Shown here one piece after another: positions 31,306 to 41,600 of a DNA stretch of 64,000 nucleotides. The position numbers were made by a program, and so were the translations under genes. Numbering within the stretch: the first letter of the stretch is position 1; every line of letters starts with the position of its first letter. The stretch comes from Picochlorum sp. 'celeri' (Eukaryota; Chlorophyta; Trebouxiophyceae). The stretch lies in NCBI GenBank assembly GCA_010909725.1, contig JAACMV010000006.1, forward strand, positions 62,001 through 126,000, written 5' to 3'. Below the pieces are notes generated by a model, which worked only from the letters and a program-made list of their open reading frames with translations, was not told the DNA's origin and ran no database searches.

Positions 31306-32626
31306 CTAGGAATACGACACCTTTCTTGTTCTTTTGCACCGCCTGTCAAGCTCTCTCAGGGCTGGTTCCTGGACATCCTGCTCCATGCTCATGGAAAGGG
31401 ACGTCACAGCTCCTTCACTCTCACTGATAGTATTATCCATGGTGGTTTCTACAACATCTGATGACGAAGCTTCCACCGTTGCATCAACAGTCTGCCCACT
31501 TCTCCGAGCCTTTCCCAACTCTATCGGACCCAAATCATACTCTGCCAACGTGGCCCCACCCAGCTTTCTGAGGAAAATTTGCTGTGCTGATGTGAAGACT
31601 GTATTCGAAAAATAGTACAAAGACAGACCAGAGGGAAGATTCAGCGAAAACCATCCAATCATGAGTGGCAATCCCCTGCAAAACAAAAAAATTATGATAT
31701 GAGAGAAGAAGAAGAAGAAGGCACACGTGACACACGCACAGATATAATGCTTTCTGAACCTTGGCATTCTCGGCATTGGGATCAATCGGTGGGCTGATGA
31801 TTGCTGAGGAAATATATTGGGCCACAACAAGAGCAACTGGAAGTACTAGATACGCGCTTGCCAACTCCCAGCCAACTGGTGGGTGCCCGTCTACAAATGG
31901 AAACAACCATGCAGTTCCAGATCCAGCCTTTTGGGCAGCTACAGATGTGGGACCAGCCAAGGAGGGAATCCAATAAAATCCCTGGTTATCCAAATCTCCC
32001 TGAGAAGCAACAGATGTGAGAGATCTATACAATCCAATAAATATAGGAATAGTCGCGAGAGTTGGAAGACAACCAGCGAGCGGATTCACATTGGCCTTTT
32101 CATACAAGGCAGCAGTCTCTCGTTGCACAGCATCCTTGTCATCCCCATACTTGTCCTTGATGGCGTCAATCTCTGGCTTCAATGCCTGCATTGACATTGT
32201 GCTTTCGACCTGTGTCTTTGTCAAAGGAAATGTTAATGTCTTCACAAACAATGTAAGCGTCACAATACTCCATCCATACGAATATGGAACATGATATCTA
32301 TCAAACCCAGTCTGTATATACCTCAGCACAGTTTCCAATCCCTCCACTAGAGGTGTCAACCAACCATTATCAACGGCTGACTCCGCAGCTGAAGAAGATG
32401 ACGCATCCAGTATCATCAAATAGCTACCCAGAATCGCATCTACGTGCTCCCCAGAACCATACAGGTGCACCAAGTCAACCGCAGTGGACGTGCTGCTCCT
32501 GACAGTCACTCTTCCTCGTCTGCATACCAAATCAACTATAAATATACTACCATGACACCATATATGTCGCAAAGACGTACGATATGCGCCTGGGGCGCCC
32601 ACAAGCACCGACAACGTCCCTTCCAT
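31306..32626 (-). CDS. ALB3: Thylakoid membrane insertase ALB3 (YidC/Oxa1 family)
   Basis: Inserts light-harvesting and photosystem proteins into the thylakoid membrane. Exons 32626-31740 and 31675-31306 join through a 64-bp intron (31739-31676, phase 2, GTGCGT..GCAG), giving about 418 residues. The frame opens at 32671 with a TTG; the first ATG is 32626-32624. A basic, Ser/Thr-bearing N-terminus (RRGRVTVRSSTSTA) is the likely transit peptide. Membrane core: YSYGWSIVTLTLFVKTLTFP LTKTQVEST, GCLPTLATIPIFIGLYRSL, QGFYWIPSLAGPTSVAAQ and, across the splice, LPLMIGWFSLNLPSGLSLYYF. FLRKLGGA follows, as in plant ALB3. The soluble C-terminal tail is long and basic at its end, the SRP43-binding side in plants. 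Confidence 0.93.
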
Positions 32627-32715
32627 GCTGAACACCGCAACTCCGGCTACCGAGGGGAATGCCGACACCAATCATCGGTATACAACCACCTTTATACTAG
32701 TACAGAGCATTAATT
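32627..32715. promoter_or_regulatory. Very short divergent promoter, ALB3 / methyltransferase
   Basis: Only 89 bp separate the two proposed start codons, so both promoters and both 5' leaders must overlap here or extend into coding sequence. No TATA box seen. It holds only if both starts are right. Confidence 0.35.
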
Positions 32716-33822
32716 ATGTCAATCGAGACACTCAATCTATCGGAATGGGTATCTCTCTCCACCAGAGATATCCAGATAACACACCATCCATCATTGCAAC
32801 AATATACCATGAAACGAATCCCTGGATGGGACATTGCTTTTGTGCAATCAACATTGGCCTTTTTAGCCATCCCATGCAGGTTTCATGGCTCGAATCATTT
32901 CAAATACCTTTTGAAAAGAGGTATCAAAATCACATCCGAGTGCCACGTGAGCGATATGAGTATCGCCAAGGGTGTGCAATCCAGAGATTTGAATTGGGTA
33001 CAGACTACACGTGCCCGCGTGAGTCGTCCGCAGCAGCAGGTACTATATTATCGCAAAAACACACATCAGATATATCCATGGCCTTTTATGAGGACACCCA
33101 TCCATACGGGATCCCTCCCTTCTCCAGACACAAGTAGCTTTGGTCTCAGTGAGGTGCTGCCCATAATCATTGGCAGCACCGGTATTGGGTTTGGATTAAT
33201 CAAAGTCATGGCATACTCTCAGTTGGAGGTGGTGAGAACTGCTATGCTGAGTCGCCATGTGCAGCAGGGAGGGGCCCGGGTGCTGCAACTTGGAGGGACC
33301 ACCAGGGACCTGTACTACTATCCATCAGGGACGGTCCAGGTTACTGTGAATGCCATAGATATAAACAAAGGACTGTTTCAGCAGGCTGGCATGACTGTCG
33401 GGGTGCCTGTTGAAGCAACAGACCTTGATCTGAGAGAGTGTCTACAAAAGACACGAGATGGATCTGTGGATTCCGTGGTGAGCTTTGATCAATTTGGCAG
33501 CATCTCTTCTGCAACAGAGCTGTCCAACCTAGTTTCAGAAATACACCGAGTCCTCAAACCTGGTGGTACATTTGTCTTTTATCAACGACTGGCTCAGGGT
33601 GGTCTAGGCCAGTTGGGTGCTGGCAATACATGCCACCTCCCAGTGGGAGATGTCATCTCTGAGAACGAGGGATGGGACTTTTGCGAATGGGACACTGCTG
33701 CTGCTTCTTTAGATGCCCATGCCGTGGGCGTGTGTGTGAAATCAATCACCGAAACAGTCCCATCATCAGTAGATGAATCATCTTTTGAGCAAATCCTACA
33801 GAAGCGAAAGAAGAAACGATGA
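32716..33822 (+). CDS. SAM-dependent methyltransferase (class I)
   Basis: A 368-residue open frame whose C-terminal 210 residues form a class I methyltransferase: motif I VLQLGGTTRDLYYYP, acidic post-I NAIDINKGLFQQAG, motif II-like GSVDSVVSFDQFGS and IHRVLKPGGTFVFYQRL. A hydrophobic segment VLPIIIGSTGIGFGLIKVMA just before it may anchor the protein or belong to a plastid presequence. The N-terminal 140 residues are not recognisable; another frame is also open there (32625-33137), so an unrecognised intron or a later start is possible. Substrate unknown. TGTAA lies at 33849-33853. Confidence 0.7.
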   Translation: MSIETLNLSEWVSLSTRDIQITHHPSLQQYTMKRIPGWDIAFVQSTLAFLAIPCRFHGSNHFKYLLKRGIKITSECHVSDMSIAKGVQSRDLNWVQTTRARVSRPQQQVLYYRKNTHQIYPWPFMRTPIHTGSLPSPDTSSFGLSEVLPIIIGSTGIGFGLIKVMAYSQLEVVRTAMLSRHVQQGGARVLQLGGTTRDLYYYPSGTVQVTVNAIDINKGLFQQAGMTVGVPVEATDLDLRECLQKTRDGSVDSVVSFDQFGSISSATELSNLVSEIHRVLKPGGTFVFYQRLAQGGLGQLGAGNTCHLPVGDVISENEGWDFCEWDTAAASLDAHAVGVCVKSITETVPSSVDESSFEQILQKRKKKR

Positions 33823-33848
33823 ATCCACTTGGGTTGTTTTATAGTATT

Positions 33849-33853
33849 TGTAA
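33849..33853 (+). terminator. Candidate TGTAA poly(A) signal of the methyltransferase gene
   Basis: TGTAA 27 bp downstream of the stop codon at 33820-33822. Confidence 0.4.
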
Positions 33854-33964
33854 ATAATAATATGAGTGTACTAGTTGCCATGCCACCGAGTATAGGGCAA
33901 AGAGAGAAGGAAAACGCGATCCTGAGATTGTTCCGATTGGCCCGACCATGATTGAAGACATACC

Positions 33965-36458
33965 ATGGATACGTTGAATCTCAGAGTCAGAGTATATCAT
34001 TTAAATAATTCTGGGACATGGGATGATGTTGGGACCGGAGAGGTTAATTTTGTTGACACTGGCACGGTGGGTTTGAACGAGACACGGTTGTTATCAGATG
34101 GGTCTTGGACTGACTGTTTGCGTCATTGCAGGGTACGTTGAGGATTACTGTGAAGAGCGAAGTTGATGAGGCCGAGTTGTTGCGGCATGAGGTGGATCGG
34201 AAGATCCGGTATTTGATGCAAGGAGGTGTGTCCTTTGGTTGAGATTGGTATGATGGGGATGTGTGTGCATTCTCACAGGGCTGTGTGTGTGCGTGTAGGT
34301 GGTACGATAATTACTTGGAATGACCCTAGTGCGACGACAGATGTTGCTCTGTCGTTCCAAGATAAGGAGACGTGTATTGAACTGTGGAGCCACATTGATC
34401 TGGCTCTGTCACCAAATGTGGATGCGACTGGGCATCCCATGTACATGCTTGATCAACATGGCAATCCTCCCATGGGGTATTTGGAGGATATGTACGGGGC
34501 GAATGGTGTTCTGGAGTTTCCCGACCCGAGTTTAGATACGTTGCAAAGGATATCTCAAGCAGTTGTCGAGTGCTCAGTATTCCAAAGGGAGGTGGTGACA
34601 AAGCAGCTTCTCAGGCCTGGTTATTTGAAGGAGATTTTGCATTGCTTTGAAATGGCTGAAGAGATTGAGGATGCTGAGAATGTCAAGGCTGCCCATGAAC
34701 TGATAAAGGCTGGGATACTGCTGAATGATACCAGTGTACTGGAGTTGATGTTCTCAGAGGAGCATGTGGAGGGGGTTGTTGCTGCATTGGAGTATGATCC
34801 AACTATTCCAGAGCAAGCCCGAGTGAGGCACAGAGATTTTATACGAGGTAATATGGCGTTGAAGGAAATTGTTCCCATCAAGGATGCAACATGCAGGGAA
34901 AAAATAATACAGGCATTTCGAATATTGTATATACGCGATACAGTGTTGCCCAAGAGCTTGGATGATGCGACATATTCGACGCTATCCTCCATGCACCTTT
35001 TCAACATTGTAGAGGTGCTGGTGAGCCTGAACAAAAATCCTCAGTTCTTTAAAGCTCTGTTTGACAAGATGTCTGCGGCTGAGAAGTATTCAGAGGATTG
35101 GAGAGATCTCCTGTCGTTCCTGAAGCAGCTGATTTGTTTGTCCAGGCATCTTCAGTCAGCCCAAAGAAATGAGATGTTTATGCACCTGTGCAACTTGGGT
35201 CTATTTCCTGTTCTGTCTGATGTCCTCGGTAGTGACGATTTGGAAGCAAAATTGTGGGCGATTGACTGTATTTTATCAACAACTGTGCATGATCCAGTAC
35301 TGTTGAGATCATTTGTACAAAATAATAAGGATGGAGCAGTGATTCTTGACCAATTGATACAGGCGTTGCTGACCGAGAATTCTGGGGGTTTACAAGAGCA
35401 GTCTTTAGATATTCTCAAGATTTTATTAGATCCAGATGCACTCGGCAGTGCAGATTCCAAGAATAAGTTTGTGGAGGCATTCTATAAAAAGCACATGTCC
35501 AAACTGATGGATGTCATTGCTGTAGCAGTGGATACAGAGGATGGGCCATGTCCTATCCCTACACTACGCCTCATCATCGATTTTTTATCGTACTGTATCA
35601 CACAGCATTCATATCAAGCCAAGTATTATATTCTGCAGTATAATTGTGTTGCTAAAGTTGCGGATTTCCTGGAATATCCAGAAAAGCTGCTTGCTCTTGC
35701 TGCACTCAAGTGCTTACGAACCTGTGTGCTCATGAGGGATGAATTTTATGATAGATACCTAGAGAAAAATCTTCTCTTAGAAGAGGTACTGCGATATTAT
35801 ATCAATAACTACCAACATGATACAATTGTTGTGTCTGCATCAATTGACTTTCTATGGATGTTGGTGAAAGAAGATACACATGGCCACCTTGCTCGGCTGA
35901 TGGAAACTGATTACTGGACTCAGATTAAAGAGATAAATCACGACCCAGACCTGATTATTGAATTAGAGAAGGGCGAGCAGAGCAAACTTGAAGAAGAAGA
36001 AAAGTCAAGGGATCATGCATCCCTGGTGCACCAAGACATGTCAGGAGCGTCAAGGCATGCAGCCGCAATGCATATCAAGGAAGAGAAGGAAGAAGATGCG
36101 CTTGAAGAAAAGTACTTTAGAGAAGAAGCGCCTGGTGTTCGAGAGATGAGTCCTCTTGACCACATGGTTGCAGCAGTTGAGAAGGAGCAGGCCACAGCAC
36201 AGATTGTCATCGATGATTATCCTGCTCCACCTGAGATGCCTCCGCCTCCCAGAACTGACCCTAAAGAAGAGGATGATGAGGATACAATTCCTCTCACAGG
36301 TGCGTCACCATGGACTGTTGTACTCGTCTTTCCATGTTGATTGTACTATAGTAATTCTCTTTACGTTCGCTTTTGCAGTGGTGCCCAAGTCCGTGAAACG
36401 AAAATCTCCCACAAACAGGATTACAATATTCGCAGAAAAAAGGCACAAAGACGAATGA
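33965..36458 (+). CDS. PP4R3: PP4R3/SMEK regulatory subunit of protein phosphatase 4
   Basis: Targets PP4 to substrates in DNA repair and development. Four exons: 33965-34066, 34132-34225, 34299-36299 and 36379-36458, with introns of 65, 73 and 79 bp, giving about 758 residues. The first two exons supply the EVH1-like domain: MDTLNLRVRVYHLNNSGTWD DVGTGEV, then TLRITVKSEVDEAELLRHEV. Exon 3 continues GGTIITWNDPSATTDVALSF QDKETC and the large SMK-1 helical domain: FPDPSLDTLQRISQAVVECS, YLKEILHCFEMAEEIED, LMFSEEHVEGVVAALEYDP and QLICLSRHLQSAQRNEMF. The last small exon ends in a basic tail (VPKSVKRKSPTNR), a likely nuclear signal. All four exons join in frame. Confidence 0.92.
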
Positions 36459-36519
36459 TACATGCTATTCCATCTCAGCACTGTGTGTTACAATCCAGAC
36501 AAACTATCCCAGTGCAAAC

Positions 36520-37016
36520 TCATGCAACATCAGGTGTATGCACATTGCGCAATAAGCGAAAAGCGGGCCCATACTGCAGCCCAGACTCTCTCAACTGATC
36601 ATATAATTGGACCGTGTCCCGTGGCACAGTTGCTGAAACCCTCTGTGCGTCGATAGTCCTCTCCGCCATACTCTTGTTCATTCTCTCCACTCTCTTCTTC
36701 TCCGCCTACGATTATGGAACACATATTATAAAATTAATCGTCAAACAGCCAACAGATCGCATGGATATCACCAGTAATGTAAATCTGAGAGAGAAAATCT
36801 CGGTCAACGTTGTCACTCGACACATACCTGGTACACCGACTTTAAGAGCTCTTGAAAGGCCTGGATATCATCTCCTTGTACAATTTCAAGAACATCTGGC
36901 TCCTCTTTGAGTGCTTCCATCTTGGCTGGGTCCTCCAAGAGAGCCTTTCTGAATGCCGCAGGATCCTTCGCGGTTCCATCCTCATTCATCGCAAATGCTG
37001 GGTTATCGGTAGCCAT
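36520..37016 (-). CDS. 124-residue protein of unknown function
   Basis: Exons 37016-36828 and 36705-36520 join through intron 36827-36706 (phase 0, GTATGT..GTAG). The N-terminal half is acidic and helical (DPAAFRKALLEDPAKMEALK, VLEIVQGDDIQAFQELLKSV Y), the middle is basic (AEKKRVERMNKSMAERT). The C-terminus reads VQLYDQLRESGLQYGPAFRL, which resembles a stretch of polyketide-synthase dehydratase domains, but there is no room for a hotdog fold. No targeting signal is clear. It converges with PP4R3 (61 bp) and has TGTAA on its strand at 36492-36488. I do not recognise the family. Confidence 0.65.
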
Positions 37017-37257
37017 GGTTATTATTATTTAACATAAAATCATATAATCTGTGTGGGAGTGGTATCCAAGGCTTGGCATGGATGTTGACAATGAGAGTCA
37101 ACGGCATTCATGCCCAGTCTAATTGTGGGCCAACATGGAGAGCCACTCCAGAGGGTCTAGACGCTACGTATTTTCAAAATCAAAATAATATATCATTAGT
37201 GATACATATGGACAACAAAATAAGGACGCTACATTGAATGAAATTGGTTGCCTGGTT

Positions 37258-39123
37258 TTAATCTTCCAACACCAGAAAATTGATATAGCTGGCCAACGAA
37301 TCCAGCCTGTAGGCATGTGCTTCTTCGATTAGATCACGAACTGAAAATATTCCTCCCAGTGTCACATCCATTCCTGGAGGTCCGTAGATTGCAGACGAGA
37401 TAACATGGCCAGATTGCCTGAGCAAATTGTGCAAATGACATGTTGGTATCGTGCACGCGTTGAGCTCTGCGGCGATTGCTCTCCCCCAGTCATCATTTGG
37501 CAAGACCAGAACTGGAATAGATGGGGAAAGAAGATGAACAGTTTCGATCTCAACCTCCAAGCAACCTGTCTTGGCAGACACAGACATAAAGCGCTGTGGT
37601 GGATTGCCGTTGTGGCGACGTGTTCCGAGTTGAGTCAAGGGCAACAGTTTCTCATCCTGCCTGCACACTGGGATGGAATTTCTGTGGTCGACTTGCTCTC
37701 CCTCCAGACATATTGTAGATATCTCATTATCCAAAATGCATATCGGGGTCACTTTAGTCAGGGTATTTGACATTCTGTAGTTGTGAATCTCTTCAGATAC
37801 CTGGTCGACATCGCCAGAGAGGTGTATTGTTTTTTCGTCAGAGGTGAGGAGAAGAAAACGATGGAGCTGCATCATTATCGCCTCGGATAAAGAAAAGTCC
37901 ATCCAAAAATCACCCAATTCCTCCAACTTGTTGTAATCAAAGCCTCCAGAGGATGTCATGACATCAAGAGTTACGGAAATGCGTCCTGGTCTTGTGTATG
38001 CTTTGATTTGCTCTGGTGCAACACCAAGTAAACTCGCAACAGCATCTTTAATCCAATGCGGAAATCCAATGGTAGAGAAGGGATGATGGAGAAAGCTTAT
38101 GCGCTCCAATGAGAACGTGGAACGCATATTTGCTGGTAGTTCTTGGCCATATTCAGGACTGTTGCTGTCCAAAAATGGATGAATTGGTCTCTGTCCCCCA
38201 AATCTCAGATTACTGAGTGAAGATAGGACATCGTCTCGAGAAATTCCATGGCTTGCAAATCCTTCATTTCCATTTGTTTGAGGCATAGGTTCCCCTCCTA
38301 TATGCAGATCCATCGTAGAAGTGTCAGGCCCTGTATATTTTTCTGTAGCCATGGTCCCCATGAGGAGGCGGCGCCCTTCTGTCAATCGGTAATACTGATC
38401 CGATGCATCGCCGTCTTGCGACACACGGTGTGGATAGCCTGTACGCATGTCCACAATCCCAGATGGAACCTGCAGACTCACTCCCTGGGCTTGGTGGTCC
38501 AACACCGAAACAGGATCCAGGGCGTGTTCCAATTCTGAAGGGATCTGCAAGCCTTGATCCCTCACACCGTTCACTTGATGGATATTTCCATCCAGGGGCA
38601 TACTTTGGCCATTGGAAGTTTCACCTTGTTGTTGGATGATTCTTATAGTGTTTGCCCTGGCCTTGCGCAGAGTGTGCAGTGCCTCTACAAGCTCCATCAC
38701 ATCATTATCAATCTGATCTGGAGTTTGATGCGTCCCAATACCCACTCCGTTGGTTAGCATACCTGTCTGAACCATGACTTTGTAGCCCAATAGGATATGA
38801 ATACTTTCCAAAACTCGTATCGTGGCATCATCTGTGAAACTGATGCCACGATGTGTCATGTTCTCCTGCACAGGTTCCTGCTCAGGCACCATGGAACTTG
38901 GGTGAGCACGTAACATGCCCATACTCTCCTGCTCGGTAATGTTGATATCACCTAAAGGTCCAGTTGGTGCATCCTGGGGGGCACTGACAGCAGTCCTTTC
39001 ATGGAGCCGTCTTCTCTTGTCGCCTCCTGCTCCGTCTTCCGAATGCCTGGGGTGATGGGGCCAAACAAATAATGGGAATCTCTTATTCCCGATATTCACA
39101 CCAAAAGGATCATGATTGTCCAT
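37258..39123 (-). CDS. Protein resembling the C-terminal region of large SPL/CRR1 factors, without SBP fingers
   Basis: Single exon, 621 residues from the ATG at 39123-39121 (the open frame begins with GTG at 39171). The first 300 residues are low-complexity with a basic DKRRRLHER that may direct it to the nucleus. The segment around residues 365-570 follows the order seen after the SBP domain in large plant SPL proteins: FPHWIKDAVASLLG, AYTRPGRISVTLDV (compare the RPGC..LT motif), a WMDFSLSEAIM helix, KVTPICILDNEISTICLEGE and FMSVSAKTGCLEVEIETV. No Cys/His-rich SBP zinc-finger domain is present here. The resemblance is by eye and modest; otherwise the protein is unrecognised. Confidence 0.5.
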   Translation of the reverse strand: MDNHDPFGVNIGNKRFPLFVWPHHPRHSEDGAGGDKRRRLHERTAVSAPQDAPTGPLGDINITEQESMGMLRAHPSSMVPEQEPVQENMTHRGISFTDDATIRVLESIHILLGYKVMVQTGMLTNGVGIGTHQTPDQIDNDVMELVEALHTLRKARANTIRIIQQQGETSNGQSMPLDGNIHQVNGVRDQGLQIPSELEHALDPVSVLDHQAQGVSLQVPSGIVDMRTGYPHRVSQDGDASDQYYRLTEGRRLLMGTMATEKYTGPDTSTMDLHIGGEPMPQTNGNEGFASHGISRDDVLSSLSNLRFGGQRPIHPFLDSNSPEYGQELPANMRSTFSLERISFLHHPFSTIGFPHWIKDAVASLLGVAPEQIKAYTRPGRISVTLDVMTSSGGFDYNKLEELGDFWMDFSLSEAIMMQLHRFLLLTSDEKTIHLSGDVDQVSEEIHNYRMSNTLTKVTPICILDNEISTICLEGEQVDHRNSIPVCRQDEKLLPLTQLGTRRHNGNPPQRFMSVSAKTGCLEVEIETVHLLSPSIPVLVLPNDDWGRAIAAELNACTIPTCHLHNLLRQSGHVISSAIYGPPGMDVTLGGIFSVRDLIEEAHAYRLDSLASYINFLVLED

Positions 39124-39252
39124 TTTTTTGCAAACTGGTGATACGTTAAAATGTTCAGTCACGAGGAACACGATAAGATATCGCCCGAATATTCTCAGTA
39201 ATAGTGTACGGGAAAGTCTTGAGCAAAACTAGCTATCCAAAACAGCACTAGA

Positions 39253-39666
39253 ATGCAAGAAAGCGATGTCTTTATCTTTTCAAAATATTTTTTCGGTAAA
39301 TGTTCATCAAATTTTGATAATGTTCCACTTTCTGCACGCCATCAACGTTGCGTGATCAAATCAGAGACCGGGGTCGTAACTAATCTAATCCCGCCTGTCC
39401 CATCAAAGAGTCTTCACGTCGGGGGAAAGAAAAAAACGTTGGGGTTGGGAGCCCGAATCACTAGGGCTGCCCCATGTTTCACTGATGAAATGGCATTCTT
39501 CGATGGTTTAAACAGTCTTGAAGTATATGTTTATATTATACGATCCCATCCTGACGGAAGCACCGCCGCTGGTCGAACATTCCCTTCTCTTTGGATTGGA
39601 CTACTTGTTGCTTTGATTCTGATATACCCCGGTATATATATAAGCCGAAAGGTTACACACATATAG
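39253..39666 (+). CDS. Possible small single-span membrane protein
   Basis: A 137-residue ATG-initiated frame in a 617-bp gap between two minus-strand genes. The last 25 residues form a convincing membrane span, PSLWIGLLVALILIYPGIYI, followed by SRK. The first half has no recognisable feature, and a start at the internal Met (MAFFDGLNS) would give a 58-residue protein. No homologue comes to mind. It may be a chance frame; the location is divergent from the 39123 gene by 129 bp. Confidence 0.3.
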   Translation: MQESDVFIFSKYFFGKCSSNFDNVPLSARHQRCVIKSETGVVTNLIPPVPSKSLHVGGKKKTLGLGARITRAAPCFTDEMAFFDGLNSLEVYVYIIRSHPDGSTAAGRTFPSLWIGLLVALILIYPGIYISRKVTHI

Positions 39667-39740
39667 GTTCCACAGGGCTATCTGATGCCCAGAGATACTG
39701 CACGACCTAAAAATCCAACCATCATAATCAGGATCGTGCT

Positions 39741-40515
39741 TCAATCAATTTGCCAATTCTCTGAAGCAAGATTCTTGGCTGCTGGTTCAGTTTTCTCTGG
39801 AGTTTTGTGGTCAGTATATTCTGCAACTGTGGGGGTCCTGTGCGTATTCAATGACTCTTTCTCCTCTCCTCCCTCATCAAATGCAATGTGAAGAATACGC
39901 CTCGATAGTTCTTTATTCTCTAACGCTAGTGTCTCATTCAGAAGCCCGAGTTTCATATTCTCTTCCCTCAGTCTGGCAATTTCAATCTCCTCCATCAAGG
40001 CATACCTTTCCCAGGTTATGCAACCATCCCTTTCAGTCGCAAATTCATTTACTGCACTAATCTCGGACGCTGAACATTTCTCTCTGAGGTTGTCATCAAC
40101 ATGGCCAAGCACAGAACAATCATCATTACTGCTCATGGCAGGGTTCACACAGGCTTGAACAAGGGAATTCGGTCTACTTTCCAGCTTCTCAACCTTTTGC
40201 TACAACGCAAACGCCTTGTAATTGAAGAATACACTGATGCCATACGATATCAACATTCAGGCTTCCTTGTGTGAAGATGCATACCTGTAGAACATGGTGC
40301 ATGGTCCACTCCTCTTCACGTGTGTCTCGACATTTGCTGGTCCCATCGCCTTCCGCACAGGCATACTCGGCACGAAAATCTCTCATCCAAGCACAAACCT
40401 GTCTCACTGCCTTCCATCCGATCAATAATGAGATCCAGAGTCTCGTATCAGCAAGAACCCCATAAGAACACCCGACTCTGCTGGGAAAGGGAGACACAGC
40501 ACTTGAATGAAACAT
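39741..40515 (-). CDS. Unrecognised protein with short coiled coil
   Basis: Exons 40515-40285 and 40193-39741 join through intron 40284-40194 (phase 0, GTATGC..AAAG), giving 227 residues. Exon 1 begins MFHSSAVSPFPSRVGC and includes LWISLLIGWKAVRQVCAWMR DF. Exon 2 contains a leucine-rich coiled coil, EEIEIARLREENMKLGLLNE TLALENKEL, and an acidic/polar tail. The acceptor is preceded by few pyrimidines, so the junction is plausible rather than certain. Function unknown. Confidence 0.5.
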
Positions 40516-40783
40516 CGCCACGCATCTAACAATCTAGTGTTTTATGAAATATCAATTCTTTTTGTCTCACTGACCAGATTTCGTGGGTGTGAAAACGTTG
40601 ATTTTGAATTTTGGTAGTGACACTGGAGTGCAGATCTGAATGGACAAACTATTCGGGAGAAGCATTTTTCGGGACGGTTCTCGACCACTACTACAGGATA
40701 TCTTTCACACATCTCGCCTCGATAAATTGTTTTCTCAACATTTTGAAGTAGGATTGAATCAACCAAAGTACATCTGATTAAAA

Positions 40784-41536
40784 ATGATGATGTTGAGCGT
40801 ACAGGGAGTTGTGGCTCAGCAGCCAGCGAGACATGCGGCGAAAGGAGTTGCCCACGTTGGGGCTGTACCAATGGCTGCATTTGGTCGCCCTAAGAATCAA
40901 TTTGTTCAGAATGTGGTTAGATGCAAGGCAGCGGAAGGTATGTTACGGGCTATTCTCGACAATCGGGTTCTACTGCAGTCGCAGTGCGATGCAGGGCCTG
41001 TTTCCTGAATGGGTGGGCATAAGGATCCCTATCGTGACTTATAATTCAATTTGACCAATATATCTCTGGCTGATTGTGCCATGAGAAGGGTCGGATGCTC
41101 TGTCTACCTTGAATAACGCTGCATCAGTGGATTTCTACAACCTGACTTTCGTGTTCTATCGTGTGCAGTGGAGTCTACACCAGTCACAAATAGCCCAAAC
41201 CCATCGTATGAGGGAGTTGCTGACACATACGCAGTCGTCGACATCGGTGGTCACCAGCTCATCGTGGAAGAAGGACGATGGTACAGTGTGAATAGACTGG
41301 AGGCTGAGCCTGGTAGCAAGATACAATTGGGACGTGTGCTGGCACTCAAATCAGCTGGCGAGTTCAAGGTTGGAAAGCCATATCTTGAGGGTATCACCGT
41401 CGAAGCAGAAATCATGGAGGAAATGAAGGGACCAAAGGTTACTGTGTACAAGATGAAGCCAAAGAAGCACTACCGTCGCACGAATGGGCATCGCCAGCCA
41501 TTGACTAAATTCTTGGTCACGAAAATTGGACAGTAA
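40784..41536 (+). CDS. RPL21: Plastid 50S ribosomal protein bL21c
   Basis: Exons 40784-40937 and 41169-41536 join through intron 40938-41168 (phase 1, 231 bp, the longest joined here), giving 173 residues. Exon 1 is a chloroplast transit peptide: few acids, many Ala/Val/Gln, ending near [14 protein letters not shown]. Exon 2 has the bL21 core: [53 protein letters not shown] and the basic [21 protein letters not shown] plastid rather than mitochondrial site is inferred from the transit peptide and spacing. It ends 64 bp from the convergent SLC33A1 gene. Confidence 0.92.
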
Positions 41537-41576
41537 GAAACGTTTCTGGATTTTAATACATTCGTTGTAGAAATAG

Positions 41577-41581
41577 TTACA
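41577..41581 (-). terminator. Candidate TGTAA poly(A) signal of SLC33A1
   Basis: TTACA on the plus strand, TGTAA on the minus strand, 19 bp after the SLC33A1 stop codon and between two converging genes. Confidence 0.4.
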
Positions 41582-41600
41582 TTTAAATATACGCGCAGCA

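Noticed and set aside
36520..37016. Polyketide synthase gene or cluster
   Set aside because: Only one short motif resembles a PKS dehydratase; no ketosynthase, acyltransferase or carrier domain occurs nearby.
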